From Bacteroides sp. (GTDB lineage Bacteria; Bacteroidota; Bacteroidia; Bacteroidales; Muribaculaceae): 64,000 nucleotides of DNA. Position 1 is the first letter of the stretch, and each line of letters begins with the position of its first letter. The stretch lies in contig JAAVDA010000017.1 of the NCBI GenBank assembly GCA_014802045.1, positions 10,583 through 74,582 on the forward strand, given 5' to 3'. The translations under genes were made by a program, and so were the position numbers. Positions 47,143 to 55,337 of the stretch are shown here, one piece after another. The notes beneath the pieces were generated by a model. The model was not told where the DNA came from, did no database searches, and saw nothing but the letters and a program-made list of their open reading frames with translations.

Positions 47143-48273
47143 ATGTACAGTTACGACAAGCGAGTTGTTATAACTCTCGATGCCGGAGGTACCAACCTTG
47201 TGTTTGGTGCCATGCAGGCCAATAAATTTATCTGCGAACCCATCACTCTCCCCTCCAACGCCCACGATCTCGACCTCTGCCTCGCCACCATGGTCGATGG
47301 CTTCACACGCATAATAAATTCTCTCGATGTAAAACCGGTGGCAATCAGTTTCGCTTTCCCCGGTCCGGCCGATTATCCGAACGGCATTATCGGAGGCTAC
47401 CTGCCCAACTTCCCCTCATTCCGCGACGGTGTGGCTCTCGGCCCCATGCTGTCTGAGAAATTCGGACTGCCGGTGTTCATAAACAACGACGGCGATCTCT
47501 TTGCCTATGGCGAAGCTATCGGAGGCGCTCTTCCCGAGGTGAACGAGCGTCTTGAGAAGGCCGGAAGCGCGAAGAGGTTTCACAACCTGCTGGGCTACAC
47601 ATTCGGAACCGGATTCGGTATCGGCATGGTGGTAGACAATCGCCTGAACCGTGGCGACAATTCGTGCGTGGAGACCTTCTGCCTCCGCCATAAGCTCAAT
47701 CCTGAGATATTTGTGGAAGAGGGTGTGGCCATCCGCGCCATCAAGAGAGTTTACGCCGAGGAGTCGGGTATCGACGACCCCACTCTGCAGCCCAAAGATA
47801 TCTGCGAGATTGCCGAAGGGATGCGTCCCGGCAATCCAGAGGCCGCCCGCAAGGCTTTCGAGACTTTCGGCGAAGTGGCGGGCGACGCCATGGCCACCGC
47901 CGTGCAGCTCACAGACGGTCTTATCGTGATAGGTGGCGGCCTCACAGGCGCACGCAAATATTTCATGCCTGCACTCCTCAAGGAGCTCCGCGGCACACTG
48001 CGCTCGCTATCGGGCGATGTGGTCAACAGAGTGCAGATGCAGGTGTTTGACCTCGATAATCCTGAAGAGTTCGACCGTTTTGCCAAAGGGGATGCCCGCA
48101 CCATCAAGGTCTACGGCACCGACCGCACGGTGGTCTATGACCCCATGAAACGAATCGGAGTCACCATTTCCAAGCTCGGCGCCAGCCGTGCCATCTCTAT
48201 CGGCGCCTACTCTTTTGCGCTTGCCCAGATAGATGCCTCAAACCCTGTTCAAGAAATCACCGTCAGCGAATGA
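47143..48273 (+). CDS. ROK family sugar kinase
   Basis: A 376-residue cytoplasmic sugar kinase of the ROK family. The N-terminal phosphate loop ITLDAGGTNLVFG (about 9-21) and a second glycine-rich ATP motif VIGGGLTGARK near 264-274 are present, with NNDGD at the sugar site. The length exceeds simple glucokinases and the CxCGxxGC zinc motif of repressor-type ROKs is absent; GTGFGIGMV is intact. Glucose, fructose or N-acetylmannosamine are possible substrates. Its stop overlaps fmt (ATGA), although the two functions are unrelated. Confidence 0.87.
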   Translation: MYSYDKRVVITLDAGGTNLVFGAMQANKFICEPITLPSNAHDLDLCLATMVDGFTRIINSLDVKPVAISFAFPGPADYPNGIIGGYLPNFPSFRDGVALGPMLSEKFGLPVFINNDGDLFAYGEAIGGALPEVNERLEKAGSAKRFHNLLGYTFGTGFGIGMVVDNRLNRGDNSCVETFCLRHKLNPEIFVEEGVAIRAIKRVYAEESGIDDPTLQPKDICEIAEGMRPGNPEAARKAFETFGEVAGDAMATAVQLTDGLIVIGGGLTGARKYFMPALLKELRGTLRSLSGDVVNRVQMQVFDLDNPEEFDRFAKGDARTIKVYGTDRTVVYDPMKRIGVTISKLGASRAISIGAYSFALAQIDASNPVQEITVSE

Positions 48274-49232
48274 TAGATAAGAAAAATCTGCGCATAGTTT
48301 TTTTCGGCACTCCCGATTTTGCTGTTGAGAGCCTCGCACGCCTCATTGACGAGGGCTTCGATGTGGCTGCCGTGGTGACTATGCCCGACAAACCGGCCGG
48401 ACGCGGCCACAAGATGTTTCAGTCGCCGGTGAAGCTTTTCGCACTGGCCCACGATATTCCGGTGTTACAGCCGGTGAAGCTGAAGGACGAAGAGTTTCTT
48501 TCGCAGCTCAGCGCCATCGGCTCACAGCTCTTTATCGTGATAGCCTTCAGGATGCTCCCGGCCGCAGTGTGGCAGATGCCACCGCTGGGCACATTCAATC
48601 TCCACGCCTCACTTCTGCCCCGATACCGTGGCGCCGCTCCAATCAACTGGGCCATAATAAACGGCGATACATCGACCGGAGTGACCACTTTCTTTCTAAA
48701 ACAGGAGATAGACACCGGCGACATCATAGACCGCGAAGAGATTGCCATAGAGCCTGAGGATAATGTGGGGTCGCTTCATGACAAGCTGATGCACCTCGGT
48801 GCGGACCTCACATTGCGAACCGTCAAGGCTATCTGCGACGGAAGTCTCCACACCATACCGCAGGGAAGCATCACCGAGACTCCCACTCCGGCGCCAAAGA
48901 TTTTCCGCGACACCTGCCGCATAGACTGGGAGATGCCTGTGCGCAATGTCCACAACCTCGTGCGCGGACTCTCTCCCTATCCCGCCGCCTGGACTGAAAT
49001 CGTGTCTGACTCTGCCGAGCCTCTTCCAGTAAAGATATTCGAGACAGAGATTGTGGATGCCACCTCCGCCGGACAGCCAGGTGAGATTACAATCACCCCC
49101 GAGGGCACAATGATTGTGGGCTGCAGCGAGGGGGCTCTCCGCATATTAAGCCTTCAGCCTCAAAACAAGCGACGCATGCCAGCATCGGAATTTCTGCGCG
49201 GCATGCGGCTCGTGAATCCGCGCATGCGGTAG
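48270..49232 (+). CDS. fmt: Methionyl-tRNA formyltransferase
   Basis: A 320-residue enzyme that formylates initiator Met-tRNA using 10-formyl-THF. The core reads VFFGTPDFAVESL near residues 10-22, and the catalytic Asn-His-Asp region is NLHASLLPRYRGAAPINWAIINGDTSTGVT (about 110-139). A C-terminal OB-like domain follows. The ATG overlaps the ROK kinase stop by 4 bases. A 16-bp hairpin ends the transcript at 49254. Confidence 0.95.
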   Translation: MIDKKNLRIVFFGTPDFAVESLARLIDEGFDVAAVVTMPDKPAGRGHKMFQSPVKLFALAHDIPVLQPVKLKDEEFLSQLSAIGSQLFIVIAFRMLPAAVWQMPPLGTFNLHASLLPRYRGAAPINWAIINGDTSTGVTTFFLKQEIDTGDIIDREEIAIEPEDNVGSLHDKLMHLGADLTLRTVKAICDGSLHTIPQGSITETPTPAPKIFRDTCRIDWEMPVRNVHNLVRGLSPYPAAWTEIVSDSAEPLPVKIFETEIVDATSAGQPGEITITPEGTMIVGCSEGALRILSLQPQNKRRMPASEFLRGMRLVNPRMR

Positions 49233-49253
49233 CACAACATATTATAAAATAAA

Positions 49254-49291
49254 AATCAGGCGGCAGGAACTTCGATTCCTGCCGCCTGATT
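49254..49291. terminator. Terminator between fmt and the convergent porin gene
   Basis: Perfect 16-bp stem AATCAGGCGGCAGGAA / TTCCTGCCGCCTGATT with a 6-base loop; a T-rich stretch follows rightward and A-rich leftward, so it can act on both strands. Confidence 0.88.
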
Positions 49292-49299
49292 GCATTTTC

Positions 49300-50625
49300 T
49301 CAGAAGCTGAACTGGATGACAGCTCCGGCTCTGCGGGCCCATCGGTGCTCACCGCTGAAGTTGCTTCGCTTGCCAAGGTCGAGTTCTGCTCCGGCCATTA
49401 TGCGGGGAGTAAGATACCAGAAAGCATTGATTGCCGCATACAGACCATACTTATAGTCGGAAGGAGATACCTGATGCGAGGGCAGATAGCGGGTCTGGGA
49501 GAATGTGCCCGACATGAAAACCGACGGAGAGAAATTGTATTGCACTCCGGCATTCCATCCGAACGAGGTCGGAGCATAGAGCTGTCCCGGACGGTCGGGG
49601 TCGGCCACAAGGTCGTAGGCTCCGATGAGCATATCTCCGCCAAGACCTGCATATCCCTGTCCGGTATTAGCAGTGAAATAGGTGGTGATATGGCGGGAGG
49701 GACGAGCCACGGAACTGAGCTGCAATCCCCAGCCTACTTTGTTGATTGTCTTACCGGTCTGCAGGTTGCAGTAGGGAAGGGTTCTCACGACTCCGGCCAG
49801 CCTGACATGCTGCTGACCTCCGTCCCATTCATACTGTCCGAGTGCGACAAAATCGGGAAGCCACTGATTGGCCTTCTTAGTCAGTGACCCGTCGCCCTCC
49901 ACACGGTCGGATGGAGTTTCAACCGAAGCTCCCATTGTCCAATGGCCTTTCCATGTGTGCATCCATCGAACAAGCACGTCGGTGGCCGACATTTTGTTGT
50001 TAGGGCCGGCGGCATCCACGGTAGGAGCAATTGCGGCAGGGTCGCTGAAAGTGGACGATGCATAGCCCACAGTCCAGTCGTTGATAGTGGCATAAGCTTT
50101 CTTGAGCGTGAAATCACGGTCTGAATAGCCACTGAAATTCGCTTCGATATAGAGCTGATAGTTGCCCAGCATCTTGTTGCGGCCAATCACACGGAAATAG
50201 AGACAAGTGCCTGCGGGAGTGGTTCCCAGCTTACGCCGGGTGGCAGGGTCATTGACACCGACCGGTATCATGTAGGGCACAAAACCGTTGGTAGGCATAG
50301 AGCCACCCCAATCATACCATCCGCGCATCCTCACGGCGCCGCCTATACCCATGGCAAGCTGCGAATCCCGGCTCATGAACAGGAAATAGGGTGCGGCAGG
50401 ATCCTGAAAATGCCTGAACTGGTCATAGTAAAATGCATCGACGATGCGACGTATGGAGTCGGCATTGTCTACGTTCGTATGCTTGTCAAGCGCCACCACA
50501 CGGTGAGACATCTTCAGCGAATCCCGCTGAATCTGCTCCATGCTCTGACCATCGGCTGTATGGAAGCCGCACGCTATGGCTGCTCCACACAGCCACATCT
50601 TCAACATTCCGTTAATAAATCTCAT
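49300..50625 (-). CDS. DcaP-like outer-membrane porin
   Basis: A 441-residue outer-membrane protein. The signal peptide (about 1-26) is followed by a mixed helical region (residues 28-75) that may form a coiled-coil trimer stalk, then a beta-barrel beginning AMGIGGAVRMRGWYDWGG (about 94-111) and ending with terminal Phe (AVIQFSF). This arrangement resembles the DcaP trimeric porins that admit small anions or dicarboxylates; the assignment is by general appearance. It follows tilS by 13 bases, so they are likely co-transcribed. Confidence 0.65.
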   Translation of the reverse strand: MRFINGMLKMWLCGAAIACGFHTADGQSMEQIQRDSLKMSHRVVALDKHTNVDNADSIRRIVDAFYYDQFRHFQDPAAPYFLFMSRDSQLAMGIGGAVRMRGWYDWGGSMPTNGFVPYMIPVGVNDPATRRKLGTTPAGTCLYFRVIGRNKMLGNYQLYIEANFSGYSDRDFTLKKAYATINDWTVGYASSTFSDPAAIAPTVDAAGPNNKMSATDVLVRWMHTWKGHWTMGASVETPSDRVEGDGSLTKKANQWLPDFVALGQYEWDGGQQHVRLAGVVRTLPYCNLQTGKTINKVGWGLQLSSVARPSRHITTYFTANTGQGYAGLGGDMLIGAYDLVADPDRPGQLYAPTSFGWNAGVQYNFSPSVFMSGTFSQTRYLPSHQVSPSDYKYGLYAAINAFWYLTPRIMAGAELDLGKRSNFSGEHRWARRAGAVIQFSF

Positions 50626-50638
50626 ATTTCTTGTTTTA

Positions 50639-51955
50639 TTATTTCGTGTTAAAAGTGATCTTCACCATCTTGCCCCCCGGCTCTTCCACTGGATAAAGAC
50701 GGCTGTGGCGCAGGCCAGCAACCCAGAGGATGTCGTCGCCTTTCACCAGCAGAGGGATTCTTCCTTTCATGTCTACTGCAATCTTCGCGTCAGAAAAAAT
50801 ATCGCTCAGCTTGCGGCTACCCTTCATGCCGAACGGTCTGAGCCTGTCGGCCTGACGCCAGTAGCGCCACCGGAGCGGTTGGCCATGAAGCACTTCGGGC
50901 GAAAAATAGGCCACCAAGGCCGACGGCACTATCTCCTCACCTTCAACTATCTCGACTGAAAACGGGCCGAGACGACCATCACTGCTTCCGGTGTCGTTCC
51001 GTGGCTGCTGATCATCATAGCGGCGGAGCACATCACGGTCAAGCAGCCACATTTCTCCGGCGACTTCAAAGAGACGTCCCGACTGAGAGTTGGAGACAGC
51101 CGAGACGGCGTCGTCTGTCTGCTGCCGCGAGAATCCGAGGGGCGAAAGGAGCTCATAAAGCACAAAGGGAGCCGACCCGCTCTCATCGACAAGGCGCCTG
51201 ATGAAAATCTCACCGTGGGCACCAACATATTTGGTGCGGTAAGAGGCAAGCGCTTCGCGGATGAAATCGTTGGCCTCCTGAAGATGAGTCATTGTCAGGG
51301 ATATGCCGCGGTGGGCATGCGGGAATTGCTCGCGGAGTGCCGGCATCACAACGTTGCGGATGCGGTTGCGAGTGTAGTCGTTGGTAAGATTGGAACTGTC
51401 TGTGACGTAACTTAGACCCACCGCGTCGAGATAGTCAAGAATGTCGCGCCGGTCCACTCCGAGCAGCGGGCGCACCACGGCCACGGGCTGCATCACCTCG
51501 GTGCCCATGCCGCAGAGTCCGTCTATGCCGGTGCCACGCATAAGGTTGAGCATGAAAGTTTCCTGATTGTCGTCGCGGTGGTGGGCCACAGCCACAGCTT
51601 TGGCCCGATGCTTCTTAATGAGTCGGGCAAACCAAGCATAGCGCAGCTCGCGGCAAGCCATTTCCACCGAGCCTCCGTGGGTGGCTCTCCATGCCGCTAC
51701 GTCGACCCGCGTCATCTCTATCTCAACGCCGAGACGTGAGGCAACCGAGGCTGCAAAACGAGCATCGCGCTCGCTCTCCTCTCCGCGCAGACCGAAGTTG
51801 CAGTGGGCCGCCACGCAGTGAAAACCCGCGGCACGCATAGCCGCCAGCAGAGCAACCGAATCGGCTCCGCCACTGAGCCCGACTATGAAACGCTCATCTG
51901 CCTCCATGCTCAAAGCGCTCCTCACTGCGGAATTTATATGACGCACTACATCCAT
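50639..51955 (-). CDS. tilS: tRNA(Ile)-lysidine synthetase
   Basis: A 438-residue enzyme that converts C34 of the CAU-anticodon tRNA(Ile) to lysidine using ATP and lysine, essential for AUA decoding. The PP-loop motif SGGADS lies near residues 28-33, AAHCNFGLRGEESERDARF near 50-68, and HHRDDNQETFMLNLMRGTG near 125-143. Start at the ATG at 51955: an upstream in-frame TTG lies within the promoter's TACCTTTG (51974-51981). The C-terminal TilS domain is present (LRPFGMKGSRKLSDIF). It precedes the porin gene. Confidence 0.94.
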   Translation of the reverse strand: MDVVRHINSAVRSALSMEADERFIVGLSGGADSVALLAAMRAAGFHCVAAHCNFGLRGEESERDARFAASVASRLGVEIEMTRVDVAAWRATHGGSVEMACRELRYAWFARLIKKHRAKAVAVAHHRDDNQETFMLNLMRGTGIDGLCGMGTEVMQPVAVVRPLLGVDRRDILDYLDAVGLSYVTDSSNLTNDYTRNRIRNVVMPALREQFPHAHRGISLTMTHLQEANDFIREALASYRTKYVGAHGEIFIRRLVDESGSAPFVLYELLSPLGFSRQQTDDAVSAVSNSQSGRLFEVAGEMWLLDRDVLRRYDDQQPRNDTGSSDGRLGPFSVEIVEGEEIVPSALVAYFSPEVLHGQPLRWRYWRQADRLRPFGMKGSRKLSDIFSDAKIAVDMKGRIPLLVKGDDILWVAGLRHSRLYPVEEPGGKMVKITFNTK

Positions 51956-51973
51956 CTCTTCAAAAACTTTCCA

Positions 51974-51981
51974 CAAAGGTA
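51974..51981 (-). promoter_or_regulatory. -7 promoter element of tilS
   Basis: TACCTTTG on the minus strand, 18 bases before the ATG at 51955; supports the shorter start of tilS. Confidence 0.5.
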
Positions 51982-52003
51982 GATAAAAAACACTATTTTT
52001 ATT

Positions 52004-52011
52004 TAATTTTG
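52004..52011 (+). promoter_or_regulatory. -7 promoter element of the carbonic anhydrase gene
   Basis: TAATTTTG matches TAnnTTTG; the leader before the ATG at 52032 would be about 14 bases. Confidence 0.5.
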
Positions 52012-52031
52012 CGAGTAATTTACAGTTTCAT

Positions 52032-52571
52032 ATGATCAACGAAATACTTGAACACAACCGTAAGTTTGTGGAGGAGCGCGGCTATGAGCGATTTCTCACC
52101 GACAAATATCCCAACAAGCGTATTGCAATAGTAACCTGTATGGATACCCGTCTGGTCGAACTCCTGCCGGCCGCCCTGGGTTTCAGAAACGGCGATGTAA
52201 AGATTATCAAGAATGCCGGTGGCACCATAACCAATCCATTCGACAGCACTATGCGCAGTCTGCTTGTGGCTGTCTACGAGCTTGGAGTGAACGAAATAAT
52301 GATTATAGGCCACACATCATGCGGTGTGCAGGGTATGGACAGCCGCGAGATGCTCCATCTGATGAAGGAGAGGGGCATACCGGAGAGCAATATCAATCTG
52401 ATGAAGCATTGCGGCATAGACCTCGACAGTTGGCTTCACGGATTTGACAGCACTTCCGACGCTATTGTGGAGACGGTGGATCTTGTGCGGAATCATCCTC
52501 TGATGGCTAAAGATGTGGTGGTGAAGGGCTATATTATGGATTCTGTGAGTGGTCAGCTCACTCCCCTCTAA
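52032..52571 (+). CDS. Beta-class carbonic anhydrase
   Basis: A 179-residue cytoplasmic zinc enzyme interconverting CO2 and bicarbonate. The zinc site is Cys in VTCMDTRL (CxDxR, about residue 36), then HTSCGV (HxxC, near 95-98). NAGG near residue 59 is typical. The sequence is shorter than the plant/E. coli Can type and fits the YtiB-like subgroup. It is a single-gene transcript divergent from tilS. The sequence downstream has no protein gene for about 1.3 kb. Confidence 0.9.
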   Translation: MINEILEHNRKFVEERGYERFLTDKYPNKRIAIVTCMDTRLVELLPAALGFRNGDVKIIKNAGGTITNPFDSTMRSLLVAVYELGVNEIMIIGHTSCGVQGMDSREMLHLMKERGIPESNINLMKHCGIDLDSWLHGFDSTSDAIVETVDLVRNHPLMAKDVVVKGYIMDSVSGQLTPL

Positions 52572-52594
52572 CAGGATTGCATAGTGCAAAAGAG

Positions 52595-52830
52595 AAAAAA
52601 GCCCTTGCCTTGTGGTGGATTGCACGCACATGGCAAGGGCTTGAGGTTTCGCGGCCTTCCGCGACATGAGACGATATATGGTCCGACAATTTGACAAACC
52701 GACAACGCATATATGCATGATGATGGTGAGGTCCGGGAAGGCGGCGCACGACGATCGGTGCTGAGACAGGGTTGCCATGATTCCCCTATCATGGCGGTGG
52801 TGTCTACCGGAAGGCGCTGACCCGCGGGGT
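52595..52830 (-). ncRNA. Possible minus-strand structured RNA ending in a terminator
   Basis: On the minus strand an 11-bp stem AAGCCCTTGCC / GGCAAGGGCTT (52599-52609 with 52632-52642) is followed directly by TTTTTTCTCTTTT, a strong intrinsic terminator, yet no minus-strand protein gene lies upstream. The preceding 190 bases hold more hairpins: CCATGAT / ATCATGG inside an AGACA / TGTCT pair, and CGCGG / CCGCG. GCCTTCCG near the 5' side can also pair with CGGAAGGC near the 3' side. No promoter consensus was found, the 5' end is approximate, and the family is not identified. Confidence 0.35.
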
Positions 52831-53848
52831 ATCTAAAATGAAAAATGAAAAATGAGAAATGGGAAATGAGAAATGGGAAATGATGGTCGCATTTTCGAAG
52901 CTCCACCTGCTTCGATGCTCCATGCCCCACATTCTGGTCCGCCGCATGTGGGGATTTCGACCAATTTTTTCCCAGCATTTCTCTGGTTCCCGTTTAGATT
53001 ATTCCTCGGGGGGATGGAAGTATGTCAATGTTCGCTTCGGAAGATCGCTGCCTGTTCCGCGGGCGGGTTGTCGCCGTTGAATACGAGTCCGTCCTACCAA
53101 CATGCGTTTCCACAACTCTTTGTGGTGCGTTTCCGGAGGCAAAGTTAGGGGTGGGGAGGGGGTGAAAAGCTGCTAATTTGCCCGTTCTTTTGAAAAAAAT
53201 GAGAAATGAGAAATGAGAAATGAAAAATGAAGGATGGGAGATGACGGTCGCATCTCCGAAGCTCCGTTTGTTTCGCCGTTCTATGCCCCACATTCCGCTT
53301 CGCTACATGTGGGGTTTTCAACAATTTACGCTTCTCCGAAGCGTATCCGCATATTGCGGGTCTGGGGCGGTGGCGCTCTGTCGGCTGGCTTATCTGGCCG
53401 CTTCGCGGTCGGCTTAGGGCATGTGGAGCTACATTTTATAAATCGGCACGATGCGTCTCCTCCGGGACGCTTCCTCTATTCTCCTTTCTTTTCTCTCCGG
53501 GCTGAAGCCCGGAGTTACCCACAAATCCGTCCTCTCCGGGGACGGCATTCCATCAACGTATTCCCATCCTACGCTGAACGATTCGCTGACTCTATATTTC
53601 CTCGCGCGCATCGAGCGCGCTGCGGGAAATGGGGGTGGCTAATGTGGCCCTGTGGTTTCGCTGAAGCTCAACCCACAGGCTATTGTATCGCGACCCGCTC
53701 GCCGCGGGTCTAAGTAATGGCCCTCTCTCAACTGGCTTAGCTAGCCGGTTCGTGGTCGTTCGCAGCGGGTCTGGGGCGGTGGCGCTCTGTCGGCTGGCTT
53801 ATCTGGCCGATTCGCGGTCGTTCGCCGCGGGTCTCATGGGAGGATTGT

Positions 53849-53879
53849 TTTGCGGTGTGGGGAAAAGTGCGTACATTTG
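53849..53879 (+). promoter_or_regulatory. Consensus promoter for the XRE regulator gene
   Basis: TTTG at 53849-53852 and TACATTTG at 53872-53879 with exactly 19 bases between; the best -33/-7 match in the window. The leader is about 15 bases. Confidence 0.7.
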
Positions 53880-53899
53880 TTACGAAATAAGTATCAGAC

Positions 53900-54367
53900 A
53901 TGAGCAGAATCGATTTGACAAGACTTCGTAAGAGGGTCGGGATGAGCCAGCGTGAACTCGCGTCTCTCCTGCAGGTGAGACCCAGTTTTCTCTCTGCCAT
54001 AGAGAATGGGCGTAGCCGTCTGCCGGAGGAGAAGCTCGAAAAAATAAAGTGTATTTTTGAAGTTGATAATCTGGATGATTATCTTGTGGATGAGTCGGCT
54101 GATATTGTCGTGCCTCCTCACACCCATGCTTCAGATGCATCTGACACCATCACTCTATTGCTCAATCATTTCCATGACCTGGCCCATCAGAGAGAAAAGG
54201 GGCTCTCGCATCAGGACAACGAGAGCGCGGAACGAATAGATTTTCTCACACGAAGAAATGACAGATTGTCTGAACGGGTGGACAATCTGCGCGATGAGGT
54301 GGATAATCTCCGTAAGGAGAATCTGCGGCTTAAGGAGCTGCTTATGAAGAACGGTGTGGAATATTAG
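53900..54367 (+). CDS. XRE-family transcriptional regulator with C-terminal coiled coil
   Basis: A 155-residue probable DNA-binding protein. Residues 5-60 form a Cro/C1-type helix-turn-helix (LRKRVGMSQRELASLLQVRPSFLSAIENGRSRLP). Residues about 110-150 form a regular coiled coil (SERVDNLRDEVDNLRKENLRLKELL), likely a dimerisation element. The middle has a His/Asp-rich segment. The target is unknown; the gene stands alone between repeats and a convergent methyltransferase gene. The coiled coil is unusual for a small XRE protein. Confidence 0.82.
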   Translation: MSRIDLTRLRKRVGMSQRELASLLQVRPSFLSAIENGRSRLPEEKLEKIKCIFEVDNLDDYLVDESADIVVPPHTHASDASDTITLLLNHFHDLAHQREKGLSHQDNESAERIDFLTRRNDRLSERVDNLRDEVDNLRKENLRLKELLMKNGVEY

Positions 54368-54433
54368 ACCTTAAATATTTGCTAACACTGAGGCGGTCTT
54401 GCGAATACGGTTGGCAATAGCAGGGCGGGAGGA

Positions 54434-55036
54434 TTATTCTTCAGGGAGGCGCACCTCTATTATATATTCATCTTCGGAGGAGGCAACTACATTGGCCTGA
54501 AATCCCCAGCCATGAAGCATGGCCGCAAGCATGGGTGCGGACGGAAGAATGTCGCTCGCAGCTTTACGGTCGCGGTGGATGCTGTTGATGAATTTTTCGG
54601 AGGAGGGAAATGCTATCACTATCACTCCCCCGGACTTGACATTCATCTTGAAAAGGCGGCGCAGGGTGTGGGCCGGCGAATGAAGATGGGGATAGACACA
54701 ATAGAGCATCACAAGGTCATAGTGGCCGGGGATATGATCTTTTTCAAAGTCGAGACGAAGAAATTCGACATTCTGGAGGGAGCCGAATTTATCTTTTGCC
54801 ACCGCCAGCATACCCTCTGAAAAATCTACCGCTGTGATATGGCCGCCGGGACCTACCATTTCACTAAAATAGGGCAGAAGCACTCCGGTGCCTGTGCCGA
54901 GATCGAGCACATTCATGCCGGAGCGAATGGTAATGCGGGAGAGAATAGCGCGCACACGTGGAGGGGTAGACCGAACTTCATCAGCATCCCACCGGGGGGC
55001 AAGACTGTCAAAAAATTCTATTTCGGATAGGGGCAT
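54434..55036 (-). CDS. Class I SAM-dependent methyltransferase
   Basis: A 200-residue cytoplasmic methyltransferase. Motif I VLDLGTGTGVLLPYF (about 43-57) binds SAM, HITAVDFSEGMLAVAKDKF gives the acidic ribose-binding residue, and YDLVMLYCVYPHL is motif IV-like; fold and length fit Methyltransf_11/25 members. The ATG at 55036 is preferred to an upstream TTG, with a TAATTTTG promoter element at 55074-55081. The substrate is unknown. It is divergent from the TonB receptor gene; the intervening 300 bases contain a repeat. Confidence 0.85.
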   Translation of the reverse strand: MPLSEIEFFDSLAPRWDADEVRSTPPRVRAILSRITIRSGMNVLDLGTGTGVLLPYFSEMVGPGGHITAVDFSEGMLAVAKDKFGSLQNVEFLRLDFEKDHIPGHYDLVMLYCVYPHLHSPAHTLRRLFKMNVKSGGVIVIAFPSSEKFINSIHRDRKAASDILPSAPMLAAMLHGWGFQANVVASSEDEYIIEVRLPEE

Positions 55037-55073
55037 AAACAAAACCTCTGGTTATATTTAGCAAATATTTCCG

Positions 55074-55081
55074 CAAAATTA
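55074..55081 (-). promoter_or_regulatory. -7 promoter element of the methyltransferase gene
   Basis: TAATTTTG on the minus strand; the leader before the ATG at 55036 would be about 30 bases. Confidence 0.45.
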
Positions 55082-55114
55082 AGCAAAATACACTGAATTC
55101 TCAACACATATTAT

Positions 55115-55122
55115 TAACTTTG
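55115..55122 (+). promoter_or_regulatory. -7 promoter element upstream of repeat copy 2 and the TonB receptor
   Basis: TAACTTTG matches TAnnTTTG. A start near 55128 would put the whole repeat (55178-55334) inside a leader of about 210 bases. Confidence 0.5.
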
Positions 55123-55177
55123 CACCACGTTTCAAACAATTTAATAAGTCTAATAAGGATAAGTGATGAGTAATGAG

Positions 55178-55334
55178 TAAGCCATGAAAATTAGTTTATA
55201 CTATCCTACGCGCTGTCATAATAATCTTCGGACTTACTCATCTGTCATTATGCCCCCCATAACTCCAACCTCGTAAATCCAAATCTTATAAACGACACCA
55301 TCATATCATAATATAAACTAATTTCCACGACTTA
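55178..55334 (+). repeat. Intergenic inverted-terminus repeat, copy 2 (upstream of the TonB receptor)
   Basis: A 157-bp element with imperfect 23-bp terminal inverted repeats (55178-55200 against 55312-55334, 20 of 23 matching), homologous to copy 1 over its full length. Conserved stretches include AGTTTATACTATC, TCTTCGG, and TAAACTAATTT near the right end. The right end lies 3 bases before the ATG at 55338. There is no open reading frame inside. No cobalamin-riboswitch box was recognised here. Confidence 0.82.
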
Positions 55335-55337
55335 CTT

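Larger units (their letters stand above)
52572..53899. repeat. Repeat-rich 1.3-kb region without proteins
   Basis: No convincing protein gene lies here. Unit A occurs twice as a direct repeat (52836-52968 and 53193-53327): an AAATGAG-type short tandem repeat, then GGTCGCAT..CGAAGCTCC, then a hairpin CCCCACAT / ATGTGGGG. Unit B, 56 bases with 55 identical, occurs at 53356-53411 and 53765-53820, with a weaker tandem copy at about 53720-53770. CTCCGGGCT / AGCCCGGAG (53495-53514) is a perfect hairpin. The right end holds the promoter of the XRE gene. Confidence 0.75.

Noticed and set aside
52568-52978. 136-codon minus-strand frame in the repeat region
   Set aside because: It runs through the tandem AAATGAG repeat and the terminator hairpin; the translation is low-complexity and has no protein-like start. 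A structured RNA explains it better.
52836-53241. CRISPR-like array at the AAATGAG repeats
   Set aside because: The repeat unit is about 7-8 bases in direct tandem with no spacers, and no cas genes are near.
55043-55337. Cobalamin riboswitch before the TonB receptor
   Set aside because: No B12-box-like sequence was found; the region is occupied by the dispersed repeat.
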